Positions 45,341-52,925 of a stretch of DNA of 64,000 nucleotides are shown here, in pieces. Every line of letters begins with the position of its first letter. Within the stretch, counting starts at the first letter, position 1. The DNA is from SZUA-35 sp963781035 (GTDB taxonomy: Bacteria; Actinomycetota; Acidimicrobiia; Acidimicrobiales; SZUA-35): positions 1 to 64,000 of the forward strand of contig CAWAEN010000014.1 of NCBI GenBank assembly GCA_963781035.1, written 5' to 3'. The translations under genes and the position numbers were made by a program. The notes under the pieces were generated by a model, which worked only from the letters and a program-made list of their open reading frames with translations, was not told the DNA's origin and ran no database searches.

Positions 45341-46429
45341 ATGAAAGCAGCCGTTCTCAACTCCGTCCCTGGCCAACTCGACATCGAAGACATCGAACTC
45401 GGTAGTCCCGGGCCCCGCGAGGTGCTGGTGCGAACGGTTGCCGCCGGCGTCTGCCACAGCGATCTCCACTTCATGGAGGGGCTCTATCCCCATCCGTGCC
45501 CCGCCGTGCTCGGCCACGAGTCGGCCGGCATCGTCGAGGAGGTCGGCTCCGCCGTCCACTACGTCAAGCCGGGTGACCACGTGATCACGTGCCTGTCGGC
45601 CTTCTGCGGGCACTGCGAGCAGTGCCTGAGCGGCCACATGAGCACCTGCGAGCTGAAGGCCACCGAACTGGTCCGTCAGCCGGGCGAAGCGCCGCGCATC
45701 ACCCGCAACGGCGAACCCGTGCACCAGTTCCTGCATCTGTCGTCCTTCGCCGAGAAGATGCTGATCCACGAACACGCGCTGGTGAAGATCGACGAGGAGA
45801 TGCCCTTCGCACAGGCCGCGCTCATCGGATGCGGCGTCACCACCGGACTCGGCGCCGTGTTCCGCACGGCCAGGGTCGAGCCCGGCACCACCGTGGCCGT
45901 CATCGGTTGTGGAGGCATCGGCCTCTCGGCCATCCAGGGCGCACGAATCGCCGGCGCCAACAAGGTGATCGCCATCGACATGAACCCGTCCAAGCTCGAG
46001 CTGGCCCAGAGCCTCGGCGCCACCCATGTCATCAACGCATCGGAGACCGACGCCGTCGAAGCGGTGAAGGACCTCACCGGCGGCGGCGTGCACTACAGCT
46101 TCGAAGCCGTCGGCATGAAACCAACCGCAGAGCAGGCGTTCAAGATGTTGCGTCGACGGGGTCAGGCCACCGTCATCGGCCTCATCCCCGTCGGGACCTC
46201 CATCGAGATCCATGGCGTCGAGTTGCTCGACGAGAAGGTGCTCACCGGATCGAACATGGGCTCCAACCAGTTCCGCACCGACATGCCCCGCTTCGTCGAG
46301 ATGTACCTCGACGGTCGGCTCAAGCTCGACGAGATGATCTCGAAGACGATCACGCTCGACCAGATCAACGAAGGCTTCGCCGACATGAAGGCGGGCAACG
46401 TCGCCCGCTCGGTGATCAGCTTCGACTGA
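45341..46429 (+). CDS. Zinc-dependent alcohol dehydrogenase (MDR family)
   Basis: 362 residues, intact. It oxidises alcohols or S-(hydroxymethyl) thiols with a bound nicotinamide nucleotide. Catalytic zinc ligands sit in AAGVCHSDLHFMEG (Cys/His) and GHESAGIVEEVGSAV; structural zinc cysteines in CGHCEQCLSGHMSTC. The cofactor Rossmann motif is VAVIGCGGIGLSAIQGARI, followed by an acidic residue in IAIDMNPSKLELA, favouring NAD. The sequence pattern resembles class III or mycobacterial NDMA-dependent dehydrogenases. Its 3' end overlaps the convergent MFS gene by 14 bases. Confidence 0.87.
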   Translation: MKAAVLNSVPGQLDIEDIELGSPGPREVLVRTVAAGVCHSDLHFMEGLYPHPCPAVLGHESAGIVEEVGSAVHYVKPGDHVITCLSAFCGHCEQCLSGHMSTCELKATELVRQPGEAPRITRNGEPVHQFLHLSSFAEKMLIHEHALVKIDEEMPFAQAALIGCGVTTGLGAVFRTARVEPGTTVAVIGCGGIGLSAIQGARIAGANKVIAIDMNPSKLELAQSLGATHVINASETDAVEAVKDLTGGGVHYSFEAVGMKPTAEQAFKMLRRRGQATVIGLIPVGTSIEIHGVELLDEKVLTGSNMGSNQFRTDMPRFVEMYLDGRLKLDEMISKTITLDQINEGFADMKAGNVARSVISFD

Positions 46430-47732
46430 CGACCCGCTCGATCATCGACTCCGGAGCAATGTCGATGGTGGGCGCCGGGGCATCGTCAGCGTCGTCGTCT
46501 GCACCGGCCACCATCTCGAGCGACCAATAGACCGCCGATGCAGCGACCGCCACCGCGCCCATCACCGCGATCGTCCAACGCAGTGTGATCGCCTCGGCGA
46601 GGACGCCGAGTGGTAGCGCCATCATGCCGAACGCAGCGAACGAGAGCTGCATGATCGACTGCACTCTGCCCTGGTATGCATCGTCTGCCATCTGCAGCGC
46701 GAGCGTGTTCGACAGTGACTGATACGTCGTGGTTGCCGCACCGATGACGATGATCACCAGGAACGCCATCACGATGCTCGGCGCTCCGGCCAAGGCAATC
46801 ACGGAACCGCCGAACAAGAAGCCGGACATGGCCATGAGCCACTTGGCCTGATCGCTGTCGGCTCGACTCGCCAGCGGAATCGAGACGGTCACGGCGCCGA
46901 TGGCGGACGCCATGCTCAACAGACCGATCCACGTGTTGCCCTGGTCCTCGGCGAGACCGAAGACGTCCTTGACCATGGCAGGGATGAACGCCACGTAGTT
47001 GAACCCGAACATGATGATCGCCACCGAGGCGAACACGAGACGACGCAGCGACGGCTTGCCGGCCACGTAACGAACACCCTGCTTGATGTCGTCGACCGGC
47101 TTGCGTCGCGAGGGGTTCGTGATCGGGATCGAGGGCAGGCGCCAGATGGCGACGAGGCTGAAGAACGAGAACACCGACGAGATCAGGTAGGCGCCGCCCA
47201 CACCGAAGAACGCAACACCGGCCAGCACACCCGCCAGGGACGGTGCGAACACGCGGGTGCCGCTCATGCTCAACAATGAGAGCGTGATGGCGTTGCCGAG
47301 CTGATCGCGTCCGACCAGGTCAGCCGCGAACGCGACTCGAGCCGGGCCGTAGAAACCGAAGGCAACGCCCTGGATCACTCCTGCGACCAGCACCATCCAG
47401 AATTGGATGAGATCGGTGATGACGGCGAGGCCCATGAGGGCGGCACCGGCCAGGATCATCGCCTGAGTGACGAGCAGTGTGGTGCGTCGTGGGAAACGGT
47501 CGGCGGCCACACCGCCGAACGGGGTCGAGATCAGCATCGAGAGCCCGAAGCAGAAGTACACCAAACCGAGAGCGCCTTCGCGTTCGGTGAGATCCCAGGC
47601 CAGGATCCCTCGCAGTACGAACTGCATCTGCACCGACATGAACGAGAACAGACCTGCCCACCACAGGGTTCGATACTCGGGAATCTTCAGCGAAACGAAG
47701 GCCGCTCGAAACTCTGCTCGTGCTGCGCTCAT
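46416..47732 (-). CDS. MFS exporter (EntS/MFS_3-like)
   Basis: 438 residues, 12 predicted TM helices, intact. The N-terminus RAAFVSLKIPEYRTLWWAGL is the classic MFS_3 opening (F..L....YR.LW...), with GVAADRFPRRTTLLVTQAMI as motif A and a mid-protein break near SLRRLVFASVAIIMFGFNYV. This set includes the enterobactin exporter EntS and macrolide-like drug efflux proteins. The acidic C-terminal tail (AGADDDADDAPAPTIDI) is unusual. A 17-base palindrome overlaps its putative -10 element. The function is export of an unknown small molecule. Confidence 0.8.
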   Translation of the reverse strand: MSAARAEFRAAFVSLKIPEYRTLWWAGLFSFMSVQMQFVLRGILAWDLTEREGALGLVYFCFGLSMLISTPFGGVAADRFPRRTTLLVTQAMILAGAALMGLAVITDLIQFWMVLVAGVIQGVAFGFYGPARVAFAADLVGRDQLGNAITLSLLSMSGTRVFAPSLAGVLAGVAFFGVGGAYLISSVFSFFSLVAIWRLPSIPITNPSRRKPVDDIKQGVRYVAGKPSLRRLVFASVAIIMFGFNYVAFIPAMVKDVFGLAEDQGNTWIGLLSMASAIGAVTVSIPLASRADSDQAKWLMAMSGFLFGGSVIALAGAPSIVMAFLVIIVIGAATTTYQSLSNTLALQMADDAYQGRVQSIMQLSFAAFGMMALPLGVLAEAITLRWTIAVMGAVAVAASAVYWSLEMVAGADDDADDAPAPTIDIAPESMIERVVSRS

Positions 47733-47764
47733 GGTTGTTCTCAGATCCTTCGGGGCGACGTCAT

Positions 47765-47781
47765 ACTTCGAGAGTCGAAGT
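47765..47781 (-). promoter_or_regulatory. Palindrome in the MFS exporter promoter, possible operator
   Basis: ACTTCGA-GAG-TCGAAGT is a perfect 7-bp inverted repeat with a 3-base spacer, 33 bases upstream of the start at 47,732. On the minus strand a TATAAC (47785-47780) abuts it, so a bound repressor would cover the promoter. The MarR-like protein at 44,795 is a nearby candidate binder. Confidence 0.5.
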
Positions 47782-47821
47782 TATACCGGTCGGCGGGAAC
47801 CGATCGAATTGTGGACCGATG

Positions 47822-49435
47822 TCACAAATAGCTGCCCTCGACGAACCAGGCGCCCTGTTCCAACACGAGGAGGTGCGCCGAACCGTCGTCGAGCTCGATC
47901 TGCAGCCGAGCTCGACGTCTGACCATCGACGGATCCCACCATCGTTCCTCTGCCGGCCACGGCCCGGCCCACGCGGTGACGGCGCGAGCCCGCACCCTTC
48001 CTCGTCCTTGAGCGTCGGCGATCACTCGCTCCGGGGGAGCAGACAACTCACCACGCCCCGACACCTGAACCGTTCGGTCGGCGGCGTCGACCACCCGCAC
48101 CTCTTTCGGGTCGGCGAACACCTTCGCCGGTGACGGGGTCGGCAGTCGGCCCGGCCACGGTGCATCGACCCACGCCGGCGCCGTTGCCGGACGCTCCTCC
48201 CCGAGATCGACCGCAGCTGCCGGAATGAGCGTGATCTGCTCGGCCGGGGTTCGGCCGCCTCGCCACTCTGGCACCGACACCGCCTCGGGCCCGAGGAGGC
48301 CCTGCAACCGTGCCACCACTCGGGTGACATCGTCGGCCCGTTCGGCCCGACCGCCCCAGAACCCGAGCTGGCGGCCAGTCGCCGGCACGACCTCATCGGG
48401 AATCAACGTGAGGCGGCGGATGCCATGGCCGGACTCGGCAATCGCGTTGACCTCTGGCACCCGTCGAGCCGCTGATCCCAGCCAACCGTCGAGCTGCCAT
48501 CGTGCCCGATCGGCGATGGCCGCCGCAGACAACGCACCCTCGTGGCGCCACAGACGCGTGTGTTCCTCGCCATTCTCGGTCTCGGCCTCGATGGCAATAC
48601 GAATACACGCCAACCCGTCGGCGGAGAGAGCGGCGTGCAACTCGTCTGCCAATGCCTTCGCCGCGAACGCACAACGATCGATGCGTTCCGCCGCCGGCTC
48701 GAACATCCATGTCACCGCGAGATCGGGGGCAGGGCGGCGAAGGTCGGGCGGGTGATCGTCGACACCGGCCGCCAACCGGTGGGCGAGCCGGCCGTCACGA
48801 CCGAAACGTCCGACCACGTCGGCGGCAGCGAGCGCGGCGAACTCGCCGAGCGTTCGGAGTCCGAGCCGCACCAACACATCGGTGAGCGTCGGCCGTTCCA
48901 GCACCGTGATCGGAAACACCCGCAGGAAGTCGGCGCTGGTATCGACCGGCACGATCACCGGACCATCGACGGCGTCGGTCGAACGAGCGGCGAGCCGAGC
49001 AGCGAAGATCCCGTCCGCCACACCGACACGAACCTCGCCGCGCCCGGCCATCACCGGGAGGACGTCATCGAGCACCCGCGCCGCCAATGCCTCATCGCCA
49101 CCGAAGAAGCGGGACGGCCCACGAGTCGGAAAGGCAACCAGACCAGGGCCGGCCACCTCGACCCGCGGTGTCAGCCCCTCGAGGGAAGCGGCAACCGGTT
49201 CGAAGAGCCGTGCCTCACGGTCAGGGTCACGTTCGAGAACGGCGACATCAGGACAACGCCCTTGTGCATCACGACGGCGTTGCCCGAGTGCCACACCCTC
49301 GCGCCGCGCCGCGGGCGACGACGCGACAACCCGATTGCCGACCACGACCACGGCCGGCTCATCGAGCGGGATCCCCCAGGCCACGACCGGCCAGTCCGGG
49401 CACCACACCACGGCCATGCGGGTGGCCTCTCTCAT
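47822..49435 (-). CDS. imuB: Mutasome Y-family protein ImuB
   Basis: 537 residues. A Y-family polymerase relative without catalytic activity, acting as the hub that links DnaE2 to the beta clamp. VVWCPDWPVVAWGIPLDEPA begins the palm; the usual DxD metal aspartates are not evident (VVWCPDWP carries one), in line with ImuB. LVRLGLRTLGEFAALAAADV is the helix-hairpin-helix thumb; FGRDGRLAHRLAAGVDDHPP follows. The C-terminal part includes QLGFWGG and ALSAAAIADRA, and possibly a clamp-binding QLGFWG. ATG 49435 shares one base with the imuA' stop (TGATG), so the pair is coupled. The operon is under a LexA box. Confidence 0.9.
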   Translation of the reverse strand: MREATRMAVVWCPDWPVVAWGIPLDEPAVVVVGNRVVASSPAARREGVALGQRRRDAQGRCPDVAVLERDPDREARLFEPVAASLEGLTPRVEVAGPGLVAFPTRGPSRFFGGDEALAARVLDDVLPVMAGRGEVRVGVADGIFAARLAARSTDAVDGPVIVPVDTSADFLRVFPITVLERPTLTDVLVRLGLRTLGEFAALAAADVVGRFGRDGRLAHRLAAGVDDHPPDLRRPAPDLAVTWMFEPAAERIDRCAFAAKALADELHAALSADGLACIRIAIEAETENGEEHTRLWRHEGALSAAAIADRARWQLDGWLGSAARRVPEVNAIAESGHGIRRLTLIPDEVVPATGRQLGFWGGRAERADDVTRVVARLQGLLGPEAVSVPEWRGGRTPAEQITLIPAAAVDLGEERPATAPAWVDAPWPGRLPTPSPAKVFADPKEVRVVDAADRTVQVSGRGELSAPPERVIADAQGRGRVRARAVTAWAGPWPAEERWWDPSMVRRRARLQIELDDGSAHLLVLEQGAWFVEGSYL

Positions 49436-50196
49436 CAGACGGGGACGCTCAGTCCATCAACAACTCGTGGACCATGAACGAAGCCGACCGCAGCGCGCTC
49501 GACCGCCAGCGGCTCGACCGCAGCGCGCTCGACCGCCAGCGGCCCCAGGCGACCATCCATGCCAGGAAGCCACACCGAGACCTCGGTGCGACGAGCCGCC
49601 GAACGTCGACCGACAGAAGAAATGGTCGCCTGTCGAGCCCGTAGACATCCATGGCCTGCCCCCAATCCATGCCACTGGTCCATCTGCACCTCGAGGCCGA
49701 CATCGACTGCAGTCGGCCAGGTCGAGGCAGCATCGAGGTGCAACAGGATCGATCCCTGTTCGCGGGCCCTGGCACCGAGGCGACGGGCATCGCGCGGTCC
49801 CACTCGTCCATCGGGAGCGATGGCCACCACATCGACGGCCTCGAGGAGAGCGGCCACGACAGTCGGCCATTGGTGAAGCGGTGGGGTCTCCACGACCACC
49901 ACGCGATCGAGGCGGACACCGAACTCTGAAGCCGCGACGAGACCGACATCGGGGGCGCCGACGATGGCGAGCCAGCCCTCGGCGCCGAGCGCCTCCCCCA
50001 TGATGGCCATGGCAAGCGACCAACCTCCGTTGCCGCCGACACTCAGGCTGGTGCCTTTCTGGATGCCACCCCAGGGGAACAAGGGGGTCAGTACGTCTGG
50101 GACCGGCAGCACGCGCTGGCCCGAGAGGTTGATCGGCTGGATCTTGTCGATGAGGTCCGCTGCCAACGCCGGCCGTTCTCGTGCTGCTTCCGCCAT
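49435..50196 (-). CDS. imuA': ImuA'-type RecA-like mutasome protein
   Basis: 253 residues. ImuA' is a RecA-fold protein lacking recombinase activity that supports ImuB. LPVPDVLTPLFPWGGIQKGT followed by SLSVGGNGGWSLAMAIMGEAL takes the place of the Walker A region, and VVVVETPPLHQWPTVVAALL and VVAIAPDGRVGPRDARRLGA (Walker B-like) come after. The Walker A lysine/serine pair (GKT/S) is absent, as expected for this family. The C-terminus holds two copies of a ten-residue unit (PLAVERAAVE) encoded by a 30-bp tandem repeat. ATG 50196 is set by the LexA box and -10-like TACTGG just upstream. Confidence 0.85.
   Translation of the reverse strand: MAEAARERPALAADLIDKIQPINLSGQRVLPVPDVLTPLFPWGGIQKGTSLSVGGNGGWSLAMAIMGEALGAEGWLAIVGAPDVGLVAASEFGVRLDRVVVVETPPLHQWPTVVAALLEAVDVVAIAPDGRVGPRDARRLGARAREQGSILLHLDAASTWPTAVDVGLEVQMDQWHGLGAGHGCLRARQATISSVGRRSAARRTEVSVWLPGMDGRLGPLAVERAAVEPLAVERAAVGFVHGPRVVDGLSVPV
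49485..49544. repeat. 30-bp tandem duplication within imuA'
   Basis: Two adjacent units (49485-49514 and 49515-49544) identical except in the last base add ten codons near the C-terminus without breaking the frame. Confidence 0.85.
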
Positions 50197-50206
50197 GAAC
50201 CCAGTA

Positions 50207-50222
50207 TCGAACACTTGTTCGA
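50207..50222 (-). promoter_or_regulatory. LexA (SOS) box of the imuA'-imuB operon
   Basis: TCGAACACTTGTTCGA, identical to the dnaE2 site, begins 10 bases upstream of ATG 50196. The position next to the start suggests a leaderless or very short-leader transcript. Confidence 0.88.
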
Positions 50223-50261
50223 TACTGGCAACCCACCGCCCGCAGCAACCTCGGGCAGCAG

Positions 50262-50309
50262 CAAACCTCGGGTTTGTGCCCCACAAAATCGGGGGTCACA
50301 GCCTCGGGT
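50262..50309. repeat. Inverted repeat copy 1, downstream of the GHMP kinase gene
   Basis: A 48-base element that matches the reverse complement of 51,347-51,394 at 46 of 48 positions. It contains the palindrome CAAACC-TCG-GGTTTG (50262-50276), then GTGCCCC and GGGGGTCAC arms around a short loop, and a second CCTCGGG. It lies between the kinase stop and the imuA' LexA box. Confidence 0.85.
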
Positions 50310-50322
50310 ATGACTCGGTGAC

Positions 50323-51318
50323 TCAGTTGATCGGGAGGCAGATCGCGTCGACCGCGGCAAAGGCGCTCGTGAGATCTGCCAACTGCGCATCATCGTCGTA
50401 TGCACCAACGACCGCGCCGCCCGACCCCGTGAAGGTTGATGGCGCGCCGTGCAATTGCGCCACATCGACCAACTCCAGCTGCTCAACCGGCAGTGGTCCG
50501 AGTCGACGACGCAGGCGCATGTTCTCCCCGATCAGCTCACCGAACTGTTCCCGAGCAGACCAACGCAGCGCGGCCCTGCCCTCCAACGCAACACCGGCCA
50601 AGGCCCGCATCGTGTCGCGGACCAGAGCCTCACCGGCCTCGAACCGGGCACGCAGACTGGCGTGGTACATACCACTGGGCTCGGCTGCACCCTCCCGATA
50701 GGCAAGGAAGAGCGGCGGCAACGCCGATACATCCTCATGCTCGTAGTGGCCGTGGGCCACACCGAACCGCCCGTCGACTTCCATCGAACCGAAGTCCATG
50801 GACACGAGGCCGCCGTAGGTCTGGACGACACGATCCTGGAGCCCTGCCGTGATCCCCAACTGCTCGGTCTCGACCCGCAGGGCGATCGATGGCATCACCT
50901 CGTCCGGCACGTCGAGCTCGGCGTGGTCAGCCAGACACCGCATGGCAGCGACGACCAGGGCCGACGACCCCGCGAGTCCAACTTGTCGAGGGATCGTGCT
51001 CTGGTAGCGGAGTTGGAACCCAGACGGCCGTGGGTGGTCGACCGAATCGCAGACGTCCATGAAGGTGCGAACTGCAGCGGCCAGGAGCTGCGGCCCGGTG
51101 CCGTAGCCGAAACGGTCGATCCGATCGATGAGGTCGTCGGGATCTCGCCATCTGGTCAGATCGGCCGGCTCAGGAACCAGCACGATCTCGTCGCCGTCGA
51201 CGACACTCAGATCGACCGTTGCCGCGAAGGCCTCGACGGCCAACGCCATGGTGCGGCCGCCATACCCGTCCGATGGGTTGCCCAGGATGCCGACTCTGGC
51301 CGGCGCACGATGCTGCAT
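50323..51318 (-). CDS. GHMP-family sugar kinase, glucuronokinase-like
   Basis: About 331 residues. GHMP kinases phosphorylate small metabolites; this one looks closest to plant-type glucuronokinases, which make glucuronate 1-phosphate. ARVGILGNPSDGYGGRTMAL is motif 1, IPRQVGLAGSSALVVAAMRCL (within residues 110-131) is the ATP-binding motif 2, and LGITAGLQDRVVQTYGGLVS, ending in MDFGS, is the block seen in glucuronokinases. The C-terminal motif 3 region is APSTFTGSGGAVVGAY. The product would feed UDP-glucuronate. It is last in an operon with a lipoprotein, a membrane protein and a small unknown. ATG 51318 is chosen over TTG 51321. Two near-identical inverted repeats flank it. Confidence 0.72.
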   Translation of the reverse strand: MQHRAPARVGILGNPSDGYGGRTMALAVEAFAATVDLSVVDGDEIVLVPEPADLTRWRDPDDLIDRIDRFGYGTGPQLLAAAVRTFMDVCDSVDHPRPSGFQLRYQSTIPRQVGLAGSSALVVAAMRCLADHAELDVPDEVMPSIALRVETEQLGITAGLQDRVVQTYGGLVSMDFGSMEVDGRFGVAHGHYEHEDVSALPPLFLAYREGAAEPSGMYHASLRARFEAGEALVRDTMRALAGVALEGRAALRWSAREQFGELIGENMRLRRRLGPLPVEQLELVDVAQLHGAPSTFTGSGGAVVGAYDDDAQLADLTSAFAAVDAICLPIN

Positions 51319-51346
51319 CAAGACCTACTCTTCGCCCAAGGATCAA

Positions 51347-51394
51347 ACCCGAGGCTATGACCCCCGATTCTGTGGGGCACAAACCCGAGGTTTG
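51347..51394. repeat. Inverted repeat copy 2, upstream of the GHMP kinase gene
   Basis: Mirror of 50,262-50,309 with two differences. It holds CCCC-GATTCTGT-GGGG as a small hairpin and ACCCGAGG on both sides. The last bases overlap an 18-bp tandem repeat. Confidence 0.85.
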
Positions 51395-51426
51395 CCGGGC
51401 GCTAGGTGTTTGCCGGGCGCTAGGTG
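51391..51426. repeat. 18-bp perfect tandem repeat over a stop codon
   Basis: TTTGCCGGGCGCTAGGTG occurs twice (51391-51408, 51409-51426). On the minus strand each unit includes a TAG, so the small gene at 51,420 has two in-frame stops. It resembles the 15-bp duplication at 2,478-2,507. Confidence 0.85.
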
Positions 51427-51740
51427 AAGGAGGCTTCGTCTGGGATGGGGACACCCGGCTTGTAGTGGATGTACAGCCCCTCGATGATCTCTTTCAGACC
51501 CTCGCTCGTCGCTCCCTGATGCAGCGTCACCGTGATGGTCTGGGCGTAGACGTGGACCTTGTCGACCTTGCCGGTGGCGATCAGCAGACGGGCGATCACA
51601 TCAGGCGGACGGTTGTCGATGATCACGTCAGTCGACAGGTACCGCTCATGGCCCATACCCGTGAACGAACGGTTGGTTTCGAACCGAACCACCCCGTGGT
51701 TGGCCGACGGCTTCTCGATGACGCTCACTGGTTCACCCAT
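51420..51740 (-). CDS. Small conserved-looking protein, NifU_N-like fold possible
   Basis: 106 residues, soluble. The pattern GVVRFETNRSFTGMGHERYL, then PPDVIARLLIATGKVDKVHV and YAQTITVTLHQGATSEGLKE, follows the order of NfuA/NifU N-terminal scaffold domains (VRFxTNRxLTxxGxxxF ... PxxVxxLFxxxGVxxVxVxxxxITVxL). The CxxC of a true Nfu protein is missing. Therefore a scaffold or stress role is only inferred. ATG 51740 overlaps the upstream membrane-protein stop by eight bases. The C-terminus ends YKPGVPIPDEASFT. Confidence 0.5.
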   Translation of the reverse strand: MGEPVSVIEKPSANHGVVRFETNRSFTGMGHERYLSTDVIIDNRPPDVIARLLIATGKVDKVHVYAQTITVTLHQGATSEGLKEIIEGLYIHYKPGVPIPDEASFT

Positions 51741-52155
51741 ATCGCAGGCGATCGTAGCCGCGTGTCCGCCACACCATCACGCTGAGTCCGACAACGATCA
51801 TCGCGAGCACGGTGTGTACGAGCTTGAACGACGCATCCCAGTCGCCGATCACGATCTGTCCGCCACGCACGATCCACCACGCGGAGCCGACGGCGGCAAG
51901 GCCGACCCCCAACGTCGATGTCCACTCGCCCCCGCCCTCACCGGACTGGCCGGCCCGAGATCGCCAGACGCCGACCACGAGCACGACCGCCACCACGACG
52001 AACACCACCGCAACGGCGAGACGCCACACCTGCGCAGCTCCGGCGAGCTCGTCGTCGTTCAACACGTTGCCGATGCGCTGGAACCAGACGAAGAAGGTCC
52101 AACCACCGAGCGCAAGCAACCATTGATGATGAGTGGGTGATCGCATGCCGGTCAT
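51733..52155 (-). CDS. Small four-TM membrane protein
   Basis: 140 residues with hydrophobic helices at about 12-25 (QWLLALGGWTFFVWF), 44-62 (VWRLAVAVVFVVVAVVLVVG), 80-97 and 112-130 (VLAMIVVGLSVMVW). The N- and C-termini are polar. The central loop is Gly/Glu-rich. No family is recognised. The ATG overlaps the lipoprotein stop (ATGA), so the lipoprotein at 52,152 and this protein are coupled, which may mean a physical partnership. Confidence 0.6.
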   Translation of the reverse strand: MTGMRSPTHHQWLLALGGWTFFVWFQRIGNVLNDDELAGAAQVWRLAVAVVFVVVAVVLVVGVWRSRAGQSGEGGGEWTSTLGVGLAAVGSAWWIVRGGQIVIGDWDASFKLVHTVLAMIVVGLSVMVWRTRGYDRLRYG

Positions 52156-52878
52156 GATCCACCGACCACGTCGTCGAGGTCGACTCCGCAGGCGTCGAGC
52201 TCGGAGAGGAACCGCTCGGAGTCGGCCTCGGACACCAGACCGGTACCGGTGAACGACGCGAGGAAACTCATGCCGAGACCCTCCACGATGCAGGTCGACT
52301 GCTCGAGCGGAATCCCGAACTCCTCCGCCAGCTGCAGTGCCACCAGGGCCTCCAGATCGTCTTCCTGCCCGACCACCGACTCGTCGAGTTGTTCGATCTC
52401 GGCCGGGCTCAGCACCAGCGGGGCGAACGGATCATCGGCGAATCCGCTGAACGGGTCGCCGTCTCGACGGCATGCCGTGGCCAGGAACTCGTCGATGACG
52501 TCCGCTGCGGCATCGCTCTCGGTCGTGTCGAGCTGCTCAGCGGTGAGGGCGGTGACGTCGTACTCGACAGCAGCGAGATCGGCATCGAGTCGCACGAAGC
52601 CATCACGCACGACCGCCACCTCGTCGGCAACCGTCGGCGGGGCGATGTCAGCGAGGGCGGTGATGCGTTCGACCGATCCGGCGAAGAACGTCTGGGTCTC
52701 GTCCGGAACGAACACGGCCAGACCGAGTCCCGCCTGATAGTCGACGAAGGCACGGGCGTCTGTGCAGAACTGAGCTTCGGGCTCGGACTCACTGCCGCAG
52801 CCGGCCAGCGCCACCGCGATGGTCGCCATCTGCCACGACAAGAGAAGCGGTGTGGCGACGGGGAGGCATTCGAATCAT
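52152..52878 (-). CDS. Secreted lipoprotein, two-cysteine family (member 4), start probably broken
   Basis: About 229-242 residues. Read without correction it starts at TTG 52841 with LSWQMATIAVALAGC, a signal peptide lacking a basic n-region. One indel near 52,840 would attach MIRMPPRRHTASL from ATG 52878, giving a normal lipoprotein signal with lipobox LAGC. The mature part begins SESEPEAQFCTDARAFVDYQ, similar in style to member 2 (DVYCSLSHEAD). It ends with IPLEQSTCIVEGLGMSFLAS and FLSELDACGVDLDDVVG, the two-cysteine module. It heads the operon ending in the GHMP kinase. Confidence 0.62.
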
Positions 52879-52925
52879 CGTACGCAGGCCCAGGTGGGAC
52901 AGGGTCGCGGCTGCCGGTGTGAGCG

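Noticed and set aside
49485..49544. The 30-bp repeat as a CRISPR unit
   Set aside because: Only two units, directly adjacent without spacers, and in frame inside imuA'.
50262..51394. An insertion sequence around the GHMP kinase
   Set aside because: The repeats are inverted, but no transposase or target-site duplication is visible; the kinase fits an operon with its neighbours by overlap or spacing.
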